NCBI GenBank assembly: GCA_035578175.1
Contig: JAQMRL010000003.1
Coordinates: 110,132,319 to 110,196,318, forward strand
Source: Catonia carolina
Lineage: Eukaryota; Arthropoda; Insecta; Hemiptera; Achilidae
DNA: 64,000 nt
Direction: 5' to 3'
A program made the position numbers and the translations under genes. The number at the start of each line of letters is the position of its first letter. Within the stretch, counting starts at the first letter, position 1. This document shows positions 34,814 to 45,419 of this stretch, piece by piece. The notes beneath the pieces were generated by a model. It had not been told where the DNA came from and ran no database searches. It saw nothing but the letters and a program-made list of their open reading frames with translations.

Positions 34814-35050
34814 ATGGTTGCAGTTAAGTTGTCTTTTGATCAACAGAAATGGGTTTTAAAGTGTTACTGGAAGACTGAGAATGTTCAAGAGGTTCTAAGA
34901 CAAATAGAATTTGAACGCAACCACCTTCAAGAATAACAATTGCTAGGATTCGTGACAAGTTTTAAACACATGGGTTAGTGAGAAATGTGAACAAGAAATG
35001 GTCTGGGTTGAGAAAAACCTCCACAAGTAATGAAAAGTCAACGTGGTTAT
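34814..35050 (+). pseudogene. mariner/maT-type transposase N-terminal fragment
   Basis: MVAVKLSFDQQKWVLKCYWK then TENVQEVLRQIEFERNH, then frame changes with IARIRDKF and NVNKKWSGLRKTSTS. This is the helix-turn-helix start of the common insect transposase family whose C-terminus is seen at 36895-37464. No catalytic part follows. Confidence 0.65.
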
Positions 35051-35265
35051 GTAATTCTGTATTACCACGTTGAGGTAGATGTATTGCAGTTAACTATAAT
35101 CATTTTGAACGTTTATAAGTTTGTATTACAATACAGTACAAATATTAAGTACTGATATGTAATGACGAGATGAACCCGGGACTCAGTGTGGGCAATGCGC
35201 TGCTTCTAGCGTAGTACGTACATTTCTAAAAACATCCAACTGTGTAGTATTATGTAGTTTATTTT

Positions 35266-35398
35266 TTATGTTCTCTTGCCTATATGAATATATAGGAAGG
35301 AAAGTATTGTTTTCATGTCGATTTTTCGAAATCGAGTTTTCACCGGATCTATACGTTTTCAGACCCCCTGAACCCAAAAAACATGTTTTTAGCGATTG

Positions 35399-35459
<61 letters not shown>

Positions 35460-36217
35460 CAGAATATCTCAAGAACGGAACATCGTACGAACTTGAAACT
35501 TGAAACTTAAGTTACATATCACTACCGGACCCGACACGAACATTTTCATCAAAATCGGTCAACCGGAAGTAGTAGTTTATTCGTATAATTTTTCACTTTT
35601 TTGCGATTTTCTCAAAAACTGGTCCTACGATTTTTTTTAAAATCGCCTGGTTTATTCAATTTTTTATTCTCTACAAGATAGGGTAGGCGCCATGTTTGCT
35701 GAAATTCTGCGTGAGGCTGTTTTTACCTAAAAACATTTTCTTTTTAAGATTGCGGCTTTAATATGCGTTTTAGCGCAAAATGTTATATAATAAAAGTTGT
35801 AGAGAATGTAAAATTCTACAACTTTTATTTCAAACATTTTTTTGTATAACGCTTAGTTTAGTGGTAATTAGCGATTTTCTGTTTTTTTCTCACGAAAACG
35901 TGTGAAAAATCGATTTTTTAAAGATTTCGGCCTTAGAATGCATTTTACAACAAAAGTGTGTATAATAAAATTTGTAGAAAATTAAAAGATCTACAACTTT
36001 TATTTAGAGCTTTTTTTTTGTACAGTGCCTAGTTTAGCGTGTAGGAGCGATTTTCCGTGTTTTTAAGCCAAACTGAGGTCGATTTTAATTTTGCGTATTT
36101 CACTAATGTTTTTTGAGGTTAGTTTTTTGTTTATGTCTAATATTTTATTACTAATGTTAGGTTTATTGTTAATTATTTTCATTGGCAAGAGAAAGTTGTG
36201 TGAGTGTTTCACACCAG
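35266..36217 (+). mobile_element. family A element, copy 8, long (TG)n
   Basis: Full length, with an unbroken (TG)n of about 57 bp at 35401-35457. The long pure tract and near-consensus sequence suggest a young copy. Confidence 0.85.
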
Positions 36218-36894
36218 ATTTTTGCTTCTTCTTTACAACACTTAATAACATTTAATATAACATTCCGTTCTGCACTTCGAATTGTTTTCCCCTGCTTTCG
36301 AATGGTCGACATGATAAACTTATAATACATGACACTACAGAATAATGAATAAAATGTGAAGAATTAAAATGAAAAGAAACTGAATCAGTTTTAACGAATT
36401 AAAATACTTTTATTTGTATAAATGTAGCCTGAAACATAAAAACAGAATAGCCAAATCAAAACTATATTTCCCTGTACCACTCGTCGCGTAATAAAATAAG
36501 GACTGTGTATTCCAATGAACTACAAGGTGTCAGTATGTTTTTAGGATTGTAATAGAGAAACTGGGCATGCGCAGTAGATTGTTCCCCTCTTACATTCGTC
36601 TCAAACAAAGTTCATTTCGTGACTAATCATCGATATCTAAATGTTTTCATCAAATAAATATATCTGTTCAAAAAATGTATATATATTATTTTGAGATATT
36701 CGGTACATACAGTAACAGCACTTAAATACATAGCTTAAGTTAAGGTATAAAATAAATATTAATATAAGGTTACTTTATTATGAAAATTTATTTATTTATG
36801 CAAATGTTGAACCATCATTTATCAGTTGTGATAAAAATATCTACTGTGTACACCATAAAAGGTTTACTATCTATTTCCAGGAATTCCCCTAATA
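36218..36894. other. no recognised feature
   Basis: AT-rich DNA; no gene or known repeat seen. Confidence 0.5.
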
Positions 36895-37464
36895 CAGGGT
36901 TATTATTGAGATGGACTCAATTTAATAAATTCATATTTATTTAAGTATAAATGCAAAATGAAAAATTCACATACCAATGGAAAGAGGAAGTTTCAAAGTT
37001 TTTCTACACATTCTTAACCTGTACATGCGCGCAAGTGGGCGGTTGTAGTTGCAGAAACCCTTCCTCAGTGCTGGATCAGACGGATAGGAAATCAAGACCT
37101 GGCTCTAAATTTCTGGCCACCGAGATATCCTGATCTCATCCCATCTGACTATTTCTTATGGGGTTACGTTAAGGAAAGAGTTTTCATCCCGTCTCTACCA
37201 ACAACTCTGGCTGACCTGCAGAATCGTATCACTGCTGCGGTGCACTCAGTAACGGAAGATACGCTTGCACGTGTGTGGGACGAGTTTGGATATCGTTTAG
37301 ATGTGTGCTGTGCTGCACAAGGAGGACACATCGAACATTTGTAAATGTGTAAAAAAAAACTTTGAAACTTCCTCTTTCCATTGGTATGTGAATTGTTCAT
37401 TTTGCATTTATACTTAAATAAATATGAATTTATTAAATTGGGTCCATCATTTATTATAACCCTG
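36895..37464 (+). mobile_element. mariner/maT-like deletion derivative with ~110-bp inverted repeats
   Basis: CAGGGTTATTATTGAGATGG at 36895 and ATTTATTATAACCCTG to 37464, both flanked by TA; the arms are inverted copies over about 110 bp. Inside, on the + strand, a broken C-terminus: NQDLALNFWPPRYPDL, IPSDYFLWGYVKER, TTLADLQNRITAAV and GGHIEHL, stop at 37344. The D in PSDYFLWG is the third catalytic Asp; the first two are deleted. Confidence 0.82.
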
Positions 37465-37779
37465 TACTTAAAACCTGTGCAAAAACACAGTAGGTTTGGT
37501 TAAAAAACTCATGCTTCTACAGTGGCGTGATATTGCCTTAAGACAATGGTTTCATCAAAGATGAAACCATTTTATTCTCTTGAATTTAGTTCACTTTATA
37601 TTCACTTTTAACTTGTTTTAAACCCTAAAAGTATATTTTGGCGTATTATCTGGAATTTTATGTATCGGAAATCTGGTATGCTTCCTATATTTTGGTTAAG
37701 CAGCGTTTTACTGTAATTTCTCTGTGAAATAGTATACTAAATATTGTAAAGTAAAACTAAGAATAATTTTTTTCCCTTT
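37465..37779. other. no recognised feature
   Basis: AT-rich DNA with a small inverted motif (GATGAAACCATTTT near 37560). Confidence 0.4.
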
Positions 37780-38118
37780 TTACTTTCTCTTGCCGATATG
37801 AATATATAGGAAGGAAAGTATTGTCGATTTTAAGAAAACGAGTTTTCACCGAATCTCCACGTTTTCAGACCCCCTGAACACAAAAAACATATATTTAGCA
37901 ATTGGTCTGTGTGTGTGTGTGTGTGCGTGTGTGCGTGCGTGCGTGCGTGTGTGAACAGAATATCTCAAGAACGGAACATTGTACAAACTTGAAACTTATG
38001 TTAGACACCACTACCAGACCCAACACGAACATTTTCATCAAAATCGGTCAATTGGAAGTAGTATATTCGTGTAATTTTTCACTTTTTTGCGATTTTCTCA
38101 AAAACATCCTACGATTTT
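37780..38118 (+). mobile_element. family A element, 3'-truncated
   Basis: TACTTTCTCTTGCCGATATG through TG/CG repeats (37907-37950) to TCTCAAAAACATCCTACG, then cut off. Confidence 0.78.
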
Positions 38119-38450
38119 TAGAGAAGGGTTAATCCATGAAAAATAATAGTGACTATTATATTATAATAAATACAATGCAGATCAGTAAGCCAATTGATGG
38201 CTAGGCACTTCCTTATTATTAAATAAATAATTTACATGAAATTGAAAGGCCATAACCTTTGGACCAGAAGAAAATTTACAAAAATTAAATGTAAATACTA
38301 TGTATTTCAAAGCAAACGTTAAAAAATGAAAGTTCACAGGGCTACAAAAATAGTTGTGTTTGTTATAATATAGCCTGCAAATTAAATGACTGAATCATTT
38401 AAGAACAGAAGAGGTAGAGGTGTAAAAGACACTAATATGCTTTTTATGTT

Positions 38451-38795
38451 TGATGAGCTCTGCTGTTCCACATGTATGAACCAAACATTTGCCAGCGTTG
38501 TCAGATTGTACCTGACAAACATTACACGTGCACATGTATAAAAGCCACAATAGTTCACTCTCGTTTTGCATCTCGTACTGAACACATAGATTATAGAGTG
38601 CGTTAACACGCAATACTTTATAATATAATCACCTGATTGTATGTTTATAGGTTATAATTGTTATTGAAAGACCAAAAAAGTGGCTAACGAAATATTCAAC
38701 AGAGCTACAAGAGGAAGTGTTGGCAACGTTGCTGGCAAGACATTGGCTAGCTATAAAGTGGGTAGGGGGCAATGCATACTCTTAAGAGCTCATCA
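38451..38795 (+). mobile_element. family F MITE-like element, copy 1
   Basis: Starts TGATGAGCTCT and ends AGAGCTCATCA (11-bp inverted repeats). It has a TATAAAAG motif at 38535 and matches 44493-44860 and 61940-62518. Confidence 0.65.
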
Positions 38796-39019
38796 GCCGT
38801 GAAGAATAGTATAGTGACAATTTATACCCTCTGAGAGTAATGAGTTTCATTATACACCTAGACTCTGTTGGTGAATGAAGTGAAGGTGTCATTTGCAGGG
38901 TGGAAAAGAGATGCTTTTCATAATTTTTGACATCCTGATAAGCATACTATTCCACTCAATAAGGAAGGTATTCATAAACCACCTCACTCCTCGTTTTACG
39001 TAGATCACTGCCTCTAGAG

Positions 39020-40112
39020 CAGTGATCTTCAACCCGCAGGCCGCTAGCGACCTGCCACGTAAATTTTAGCGGCCCGCATAATGATTTCAGTTTTTGAACA
39101 AAGAGCTTAGAACATTGCATCATTTTGCTGATTTTTAAACTAGTGAAAGAGAAAGAATGTCAAGTTTCCCATTGAACTGAAAAATTACCATTTTGATGTT
39201 TTTAGTTTGGTTTTGAGTTTTGTAACATGTTTAAGTATAAGTATATGTTTCAATGTTGATATTTACTGTCATTTTCAACCAATATAAGCTTTTAAAAAAA
39301 AAATCATGTTATTTCTTTTAACACTTTCAGGACGGCACCCGTATATGACACGCGCGCGTCATTTTGGTCGGCGCCTATTTCACTTGGTTTTATATCCATT
39401 AGCTCGTATCGTATACGATTGCCGTCTATGCTGTCACTTTCTTTAGTTCATTCTGAATCTAATAGAGTACACTCATAGTCCTAATGTTGTCACATTATCG
39501 AATATATCGACTTTTACAGCATCGATTTTATCGATGTTATCGATTGTGAGCAATCGATCTGCCGGAACTTCTGCGCGTTGTTGTTAGTTATTAGTTCGTT
39601 ATTATAATACTTAGTTCTTTTTTAATTTTACTTAAGAAATAAAAAAGTAAATTGGTTATTAGAAATATGTAAATAGTTTGTAAGAATTTAACTCGTATAA
39701 TTAATGTTATTATTCCTATTATTATCATTATACGGTGAAAAAAATTGAAATTCAAGAAAACATACCTCTCATCAGTTGAACATCTTTATCATTATAATTT
39801 AAATAATCCTAATCTTAATAAATGAAAGGTAATCTACTAATTATGATCTTTAATTTAAATTTGTATTTTTGAATTCAAGACCAATGGTTGATTTGTTACA
39901 ATTTTTTTAAATTTCCCGAAAAATGGCAGTCCACGGGCAAAACTACAAAAAAAGATGTCAGTCTTCAAAGTGTTAACCTGACACAAAATGTTCATATATG
40001 TTTATACTATATAATATATTCATACACAAATATACATACATATGTAGATCAATGCAGCCCTCAAGCCCACCCGTAATAAAAATTTGGCCCTTTATAGGGT
40101 TGAAGACCACTG
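39020..40112. mobile_element. non-autonomous hAT element
   Basis: CAGTGATCTTCAACCCGCAG at 39020 and GGTTGAAGACCACTG ending at 40112 are the typical CAGTGGTTCTCAACC-type hAT ends. The 8-bp duplication is CTCTAGAG (39012-39019) and CTCTAAAG (40113-40120). No transposase frame. Confidence 0.85.
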
Positions 40113-40163
40113 CTCTAAAGGTTCAAACCAGCTTTTTGACTGATGACTTAAACAACAACAAAC

Positions 40164-40501
40164 CTTAATTGTATTTTCTCTAACATTGTACAAAAAAATA
40201 TTTTTAGAGATTTGTTACAAACTATTTTACTTTACAATTAACATTATTTCACAGAGAATTAATTGTATTACCTAAAAGAAATACCCTTAAAAAAAGAAGC
40301 TTGTGTAAGAATCGAACAATGTTATTTAGATCAAGTAAGTCAATTTCTTCTAATAGTTTATAATTAGTTTTATTTTTACAACTTACAAGATTATGACAGT
40401 ACAGAAGAAACACTTCAGAGTAAAATTTTGAGAAATTTGTATTTATGAAAATGTTTTTGGTTTTATTTCACTTATTTTTTTTAAAAAATGGTGATCATTG
40501 T
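40164..40501. other. AT-rich DNA, no gene seen
   Basis: No recognised feature. Confidence 0.45.
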
Positions 40502-40890
40502 GTATTGTGCGGGTCCAAGCTCCGTGCAGTTGCGGGGTGAAGGTTACGGGTGAGGTATAATGAATGAGTGACGCATGCTGGTAGAACGATTGTTGTATTA
40601 CTCTGATACAAAACATTCGTTTTCAAACTTTCCGTATTTAACATATTTGTTTGTATTTATTACATTCATTTATTTACATATTTTGATATGAATTGGTAAG
40701 TTAAATATAATGAATCCGACCAAGTTAATAACCTGGTAGGTATTTGTTAAATTAATGCGCCGGATGATAAGAATATTTTTTTAGTCTAGTTAGTACATGC
40801 TACCAGTACAAATGCATCAGCTGTGAAATACTACTAACTCATTCATTCTGCCACTACTATAATAACGCATTGCATGGAGCTGCGACTCGA
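40502..40890 (+). mobile_element. family E MITE-like element, copy 1 (empty site)
   Basis: Ends AAGCTCCGTGCAGTTGCGGG and CATGGAGCTGCGACT are imperfect inverted repeats. A second, inverted copy at 60000-61372 carries a family A insertion, so this copy shows the uninterrupted target GACTAAAAAAATATTC (complement of 40782-40797). Confidence 0.68.
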
Positions 40891-41092
40891 ACATTAGTCT
40901 TGTCCGTTTACTACTGTGTAGCAAAGATTTGATTGCCCCCTGAGGAGAGAACCATTATTGGCCCACTAGCCTTCTCGGTAACTTTTTTTTTTTATATATT
41001 TTTATAACAATGAAAAATGCTCTAGTCTTGTGTAAAATCATGATATGCATCTTTTTTGTCCTATTAACTTTAACGATAATATATATTTATAC

Positions 41093-41660
41093 TTTCGCCG
41101 ACCAGGGCCGACGGCACGTGGCAAAACCTTGTCTGTAAAATTGGTGGCCCTGAAAAGGGCCGTAGTTGACAGTTGGAAGCGGCGAGCCGGCGTAGTAGAA
41201 GCGGAGCCCGAAGAGTGACAGCTCGTCTACCGGGTTCAGGCCTAGTCTTCCCTCAGCGGCAGTTGGTTCCCCACTGCAGCGTGGCAGTGGTGGCCCCCAG
41301 AGCCCCGCAGTGTCGGGTCGGTGTAGGCCGTCTGCTGGTAGCGCGGCCGAGGCAGCTCTCTCCGGGCCGTTGAAGGCTGACTGGTACGGGAATGTAGTGT
41401 CCGCCACCGGTAGACCAGGGATGGTACGTCCGGTCTCGGCTGGGCTCTTCTTCTGGCTGGAGCTCTTCTTTCTTGTTCTTCTCCGGTTGAGAGTTCACTG
41501 AAGAGTGCCTCTCGTGGGTGAAAACGCTCTCTTAAATACCTCTCCGTTGAGTCAACAAGGTGGTGGGGAGAGGCTGTAGGCTCTGCACGTCTGTAGCACT
41601 CCGCGCGGCAGGCAGTGTGACTGTGTGTAGACGCTAATATTGGAAGGGCAAGCGGCGACA
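41093..41660 (-). mobile_element. solo LTR, family C, subfamily 2
   Basis: 568 bp with perfect 4-bp duplication ATAC (41089-41092 and 41661-41664). In the - reading it starts TGTCGCCGCTTG and ends GGTCGGCGAAA (a CA end with one change). TATA-like GGTATTTAAGAG at 41531-41540 and a perfect histone-type stem-loop at 41146-41161. GC-rich; the open frames inside (up to 139 codons) overlap in several frames and look non-coding. The body differs from the other family C copies. Confidence 0.78.
41142..41161 (-). terminator. histone-mRNA-type stem-loop in the LTR
   Basis: GGCCCTTTTCAGGGCCACCA on the - strand: perfect 6-bp stem, TTTC loop, ACCA flank, then a purine-rich ACAGACAAGG 8-17 nt downstream, where a histone downstream element would lie. 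Confidence 0.75.
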
Positions 41661-41836
41661 ATACAAACTGTTAACACACAAATCGACAATCGGTAACATT
41701 TTCAAACACCAATATTTAGAGGTCCATAACTTTTGAAGGTGTCATCAAAATTGCTTGATTTTTTTTCACTAAAAATAAGTGCATTCTTTAAACTACAATT
41801 TATACACTGCATGTACATAGAAATAATTATAATTAT

Positions 41837-42337
41837 TGTCACCAGATGGCGATATTGAGTGGCGAGTTAAAACCTTTAATTTTTGGTGGCCCTGAAAAGG
41901 GCCATTTAAGTGGTGGTTGTCTTGATGGGAAGCGTTGGTCATAGTCGTGGCGGTTGAAGAGCTGGGCGATATGGCATGTTGTCGTCAAGCAAAGACGTCA
42001 TCTTCTTCCCTCGCAGTAATGCGTCAATGGCTGCTTTGTCGCGTCCGGTGGGCGTAAGGCTCGGTCGAGGGACCACTCCCTCAATCCTCCATGCTCCATT
42101 CTGACGCGAGCAATGCCCATCATCGCTCGCGTCAGCAGGTGATGACGGTCCAGTCGATGGCTTATGGTGACGGGTCGGCGAGTGGAAGCATCATCTTCTC
42201 TCTTGCGGGGTCGTCGATTAGTCTTCGCTGGAGTCCGGTAGCCGTGTTGCCAATAGTGGATGTCTTGTCTGCTGTCTGGATCAGAATTTAATTTTCCCTG
42301 TTGAGTGCAGCGCTCTTTATATAGTTGCTGAGAGCAC
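41837..42337 (-). mobile_element. solo LTR, family C, copy 3, 5'-truncated
   Basis: In the - reading it ends CTGGTGACA at 41837 and is recognisable up to just upstream of its TATA box (42316-42323); the U3 part is missing. Stem-loop GGCCCTTTTCAGGGCC at 41888-41903 with ACCA flank. Confidence 0.75.
41884..41903 (-). terminator. histone-mRNA-type stem-loop in the LTR
   Basis: Perfect 6-bp stem, TTTC loop and ACCA flank on the - strand, same position in the element as in the other copies. Confidence 0.72.
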
Positions 42338-42368
42338 ATTTTTAACTGCATAACATATTAACTAATAT

Positions 42369-42422
42369 TATGTAGGTTGGGAGTAACAGCTGATTGATCA
42401 GCTGTTACTCCCAACCTACATA
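42369..42422. repeat. perfect 25-bp palindrome (hairpin)
   Basis: Arms 42369-42393 and 42398-42422 are exact reverse complements around a 4-nt TTGA loop (TGTAGGTTGGGAGTAACAGC and its complement). It lies just beyond the truncated LTR. Confidence 0.9.
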
Positions 42423-43728
42423 TTGAAAAATATGCATCTGTTTTGATTTTAAATAAAGCGAAATTTCAATATCTATTATTCATTTTTTCCTGAGTAATTC
42501 ACATGAATCTTTTAAGAATTAAATTTTCTACAAATTTATTTAAGAAAAAATACACCTTTATTTACCATGTATGGAAGAAATCTTATGTTAAACACAAAAA
42601 TGTGTTATTTCTTTGCACCAATTCTTGTGCTTTATTTAAGATATCTGTAAAAGTATTGCATTTACAGCTCTGGAACCAATTTTATTCAATTTTTTAGATT
42701 AAAAAACATAAGAAACAATCTTTGTAACTACCTTTAACATTTTTATACAGCCTTACTTCACTGAGGGTACAGAGTTGTAGGTGAAATTTTTCGCTAGCCG
42801 TAACTCGCCAACTAAGCGTTTTCAGGCATATGTTTATATGAACTTTTTTTCTTATTTTTAGCTATAGAATCCCAAGAGATTGCTGTATAGTTTTGAATCA
42901 CCCTATATATGGTCGCCATGCCAAGACTCATATCCAAACAATGTAACTTAACTTTTTATTATAATTTTCCAATTGATCTGGTTATCTGAAATCTTTTGTT
43001 TCTTCTTTGCTGTCATGTTAATTTCCTATAGATTATTTTTTAGTTTTTTTATTATTTTATTATTGTATGGTATGGGATAAATTTAATTGTTTTATTTTTT
43101 AATTACTCACAAGACTGATATCTGGAATAATTTTCAACTATTAGTTTTTATTATTATTTTTATTATTGTAATAATAGCATTTACTTATCTTTGTAGTATT
43201 TTTAATAATATTCGGAAGAAGGGTGTTATTTTTGATTTTGCAATTTTTTGTGTTTACATTTTAGCACTGCAATATTTTTATGTTATTTAATTGTAATGAC
43301 TTATCAATGAGTTATTTCCATGAGTATTTCTTTGTACATTATTGTATGAGTTGTATTAAAAAAAATAACAGGAATTTTCATTTTTTTTGTTGAAAAATTG
43401 TGTATTGTAACACGTAAATCTAGGTTCGAATGGAATCTGAGTATGATAAATAATAAAAAAAACTTATTTTAAATAACAATTAACAATTAAACTTAGCTTT
43501 ATAAATTAAATCAATAACAAAACTTAAGCTTAAACTAAACTTGACTATAATTAAGACAATAATAATTAACTACACACAATCAAATTACTTGATACTACCA
43601 GTATGTAACCTCTATTAATGTAGTTCAAAACTGGTCCCATAATGACACTATTTCGAAACAGCCCGATAACACTTTTCATTCACAATTCAACTATTGACTG
43701 ACTCACTACAAAGACACTTGTTTTTATA
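42423..43728. other. AT-rich DNA, no gene seen
   Basis: No recognised element; open frames are Ile/Phe/Tyr-rich AT artefacts. Confidence 0.5.
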
Positions 43729-43743
43729 CCTGTGATGTTTACT

Positions 43744-44316
43744 TACTTTACTTTACTTTACAACTCCAGGGTGTTCAGGCTTCTGCAGCCCCTCCTCACC
43801 GCGACCTAAAAGATCTTTTGTGATTGCCCCTATTCCTTAATTATGCAAGACCCACACTTTCGATAAAGCGCAGGATCTGCCTAGGATCTAGTGCACTTAC
43901 CTGAGAAGGTGTTAACACGTCCTTACCCATCAGCGCTCTTCTTTTGCAGCCAATCACTTTGCAACTGCATAAAATATGCTCAGCCTTCTCTTCTGCCTCA
44001 TGACAGAATCTACACAGGCTCTCTTCAGCAACTCCTATCTTGGATAAATGATACCCAAGATTACAATGACCAGTCATCAGTCCCACTACCCTCCTCAAGT
44101 CCTGTCTTCCTAGTCTATTATATATCCCAGCCTTTCTGCTGGAATAGGCAATGAATTTTTTTGCCTGTTCACAGCCTGGCACCTTCTCCCAATAGGAGGT
44201 TTTAGCCTCCTCTTCCCAGGCCCTAACTATACCTCTATAATAGCCTTCACCAATTCCACAGAATGGCTCTGGGCCTATGAAGTGAGAGGCTGCACCTTTC
44301 TTTGCTAAGGCATCCA
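43744..44316 (-). mobile_element. 5'-truncated LINE with RNase H tail
   Basis: Flanked by the 15-bp duplication CCTGTGATGTTTACT (43729-43743 and 44317-44331). The tail on the - strand is (AAAGT)n. Coding sequence reads DALAKKGAASHFIGPE (end of an RNase H domain), RLGRQDLRRVVGLMTGHCNL and a zinc-knuckle CRFCHEAEEKAEHILCSC. Typical ORF2 C-terminus of Jockey/R1/I-type elements. The frame is open from the truncation point to TAA near 43841. Confidence 0.85.
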
Positions 44317-44492
44317 CCTGTGATGTTTACTGATGCAATAAAGAAATGGTGTTAATTAAATACAACTTGCGAAATTAAAAAATTCCTGTTTTGAATACAC
44401 CTCGTACATATGTGTAGTAAAATTTAATTGTAATTTTTAAGGTAAAAAGTAAATGGGGTTTTTTTTAGAGGGATTATAGACACATGTAACTA

Positions 44493-44860
44493 ATATGCTT
44501 TCCAAGGTTGATGAGCTCTGCTGTTCCACATGTTTAGACCAATCAGAACGTTTGCCAGCATTGTCAGATTGTACCTGACAAACATTACGCGCGCATGCTT
44601 ATAAGAGCCGCAATAGTTCACTCTCGTCTTGCATCCCGTACTGAACGCATCGATTATAGAGCGCGTTAACATGCAATACTTTATAATATAATCAGCTGAT
44701 TGTATGTTTATAGGTTATAATAAATAAATATTATTATTGAAAGACCAAAAAAAAAAAATGGCTGACAAAATATTTAACAGAGCACAAGAGCAAATATTGG
44801 CAACGTTGCTGGCAAGCCATTGGCTAGCTATAAAGTGGGTATGGGACAATGCATACGTTT
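44493..44860 (+). mobile_element. family F MITE-like element, copy 2
   Basis: Matches 38451-38795 from TTGATGAGCTCTGCTGTTCC to GCTATAAAGTGGGTA; the right inverted repeat is lost. Confidence 0.62.
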
Positions 44861-44861
44861 A

Positions 44862-44925
44862 TTGCATTACCCACCGTAGTTGCTAATAACCAAGCAGTTG
44901 ATGTGACTAAATAAATAATTAAGTT
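44862..44925 (+). mobile_element. SINE family K body fragment
   Basis: CCACCGTAGTTGCTAATAAC and CAAGCAGTTGATG match the body of the SINE at 34183-34349. Confidence 0.5.
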
Positions 44926-44937
44926 ACAGGCAGTATA

Positions 44938-45369
44938 CAGGGTTATTCTAAATGATGGACCCAATTTTATAAATTCGTATTTATTTAAGCATAAATTCAA
45001 AATGAAAAATGAATACACAATTAGAAAGAGGAAGTTTCAAAGTTTTTTTTACACACTTATAAAATGTTCAAATGAGAAATGATATTCGAAGGAAGATGGG
45101 TCTGACTGAGAATATTGCTGATTGGATAGAGGCAAAGAGTTTGAAGTGGTATGGGCATGTGAAGAGAATGCCTCCTGAGAGATGGCCAAAGATATTATTG
45201 GACTGGGTCCCTGAGTCAAGCCGGAAAAGAGGAAGGCCGAAGCACTCCTGGCAGTATGGCATGGAGGTGGCGATGCAGGCGAGAGGACTGACAGACAATG
45301 ACTGCTTGGACAGACAAATGTGGAGGGTATTAGGATGCGAGAGACGGCGACAGCTGTAAAACAAACTCG

Positions 45370-45419
<50 letters not shown>

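Larger units (their letters stand above)
38374..40163 (+). mobile_element. family B retroposon, copy 3, split by two later insertions
   Basis: Pieces at 38374-38433, about 38810-39019 and 40113-40163 line up with the family B consensus in order. An F element (38451-38795) lies in the first gap and a hAT element (39020-40112) in the second. Confidence 0.8.

Noticed and set aside
35268..35510. Recurrent small protein FSCLYEYIGRKVLFSCRFFE... seen at many places
   Set aside because: It is the translation of the first part of family A in one frame; it ends in a Val-Cys run from the TG microsatellite and has no coding signal.
38382..38613. Open frames with repeated MLTxSII... peptides (also 44490-44672)
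   Set aside because: Both are translations of family F repeat in the same frame; no start context or domain.
41087..41661. Pro/Arg-rich open frames of 106 and 139 codons on the - strand
   Set aside because: They lie inside a solo LTR, overlap each other in different frames and end beyond the LTR; high GC explains the open frames.
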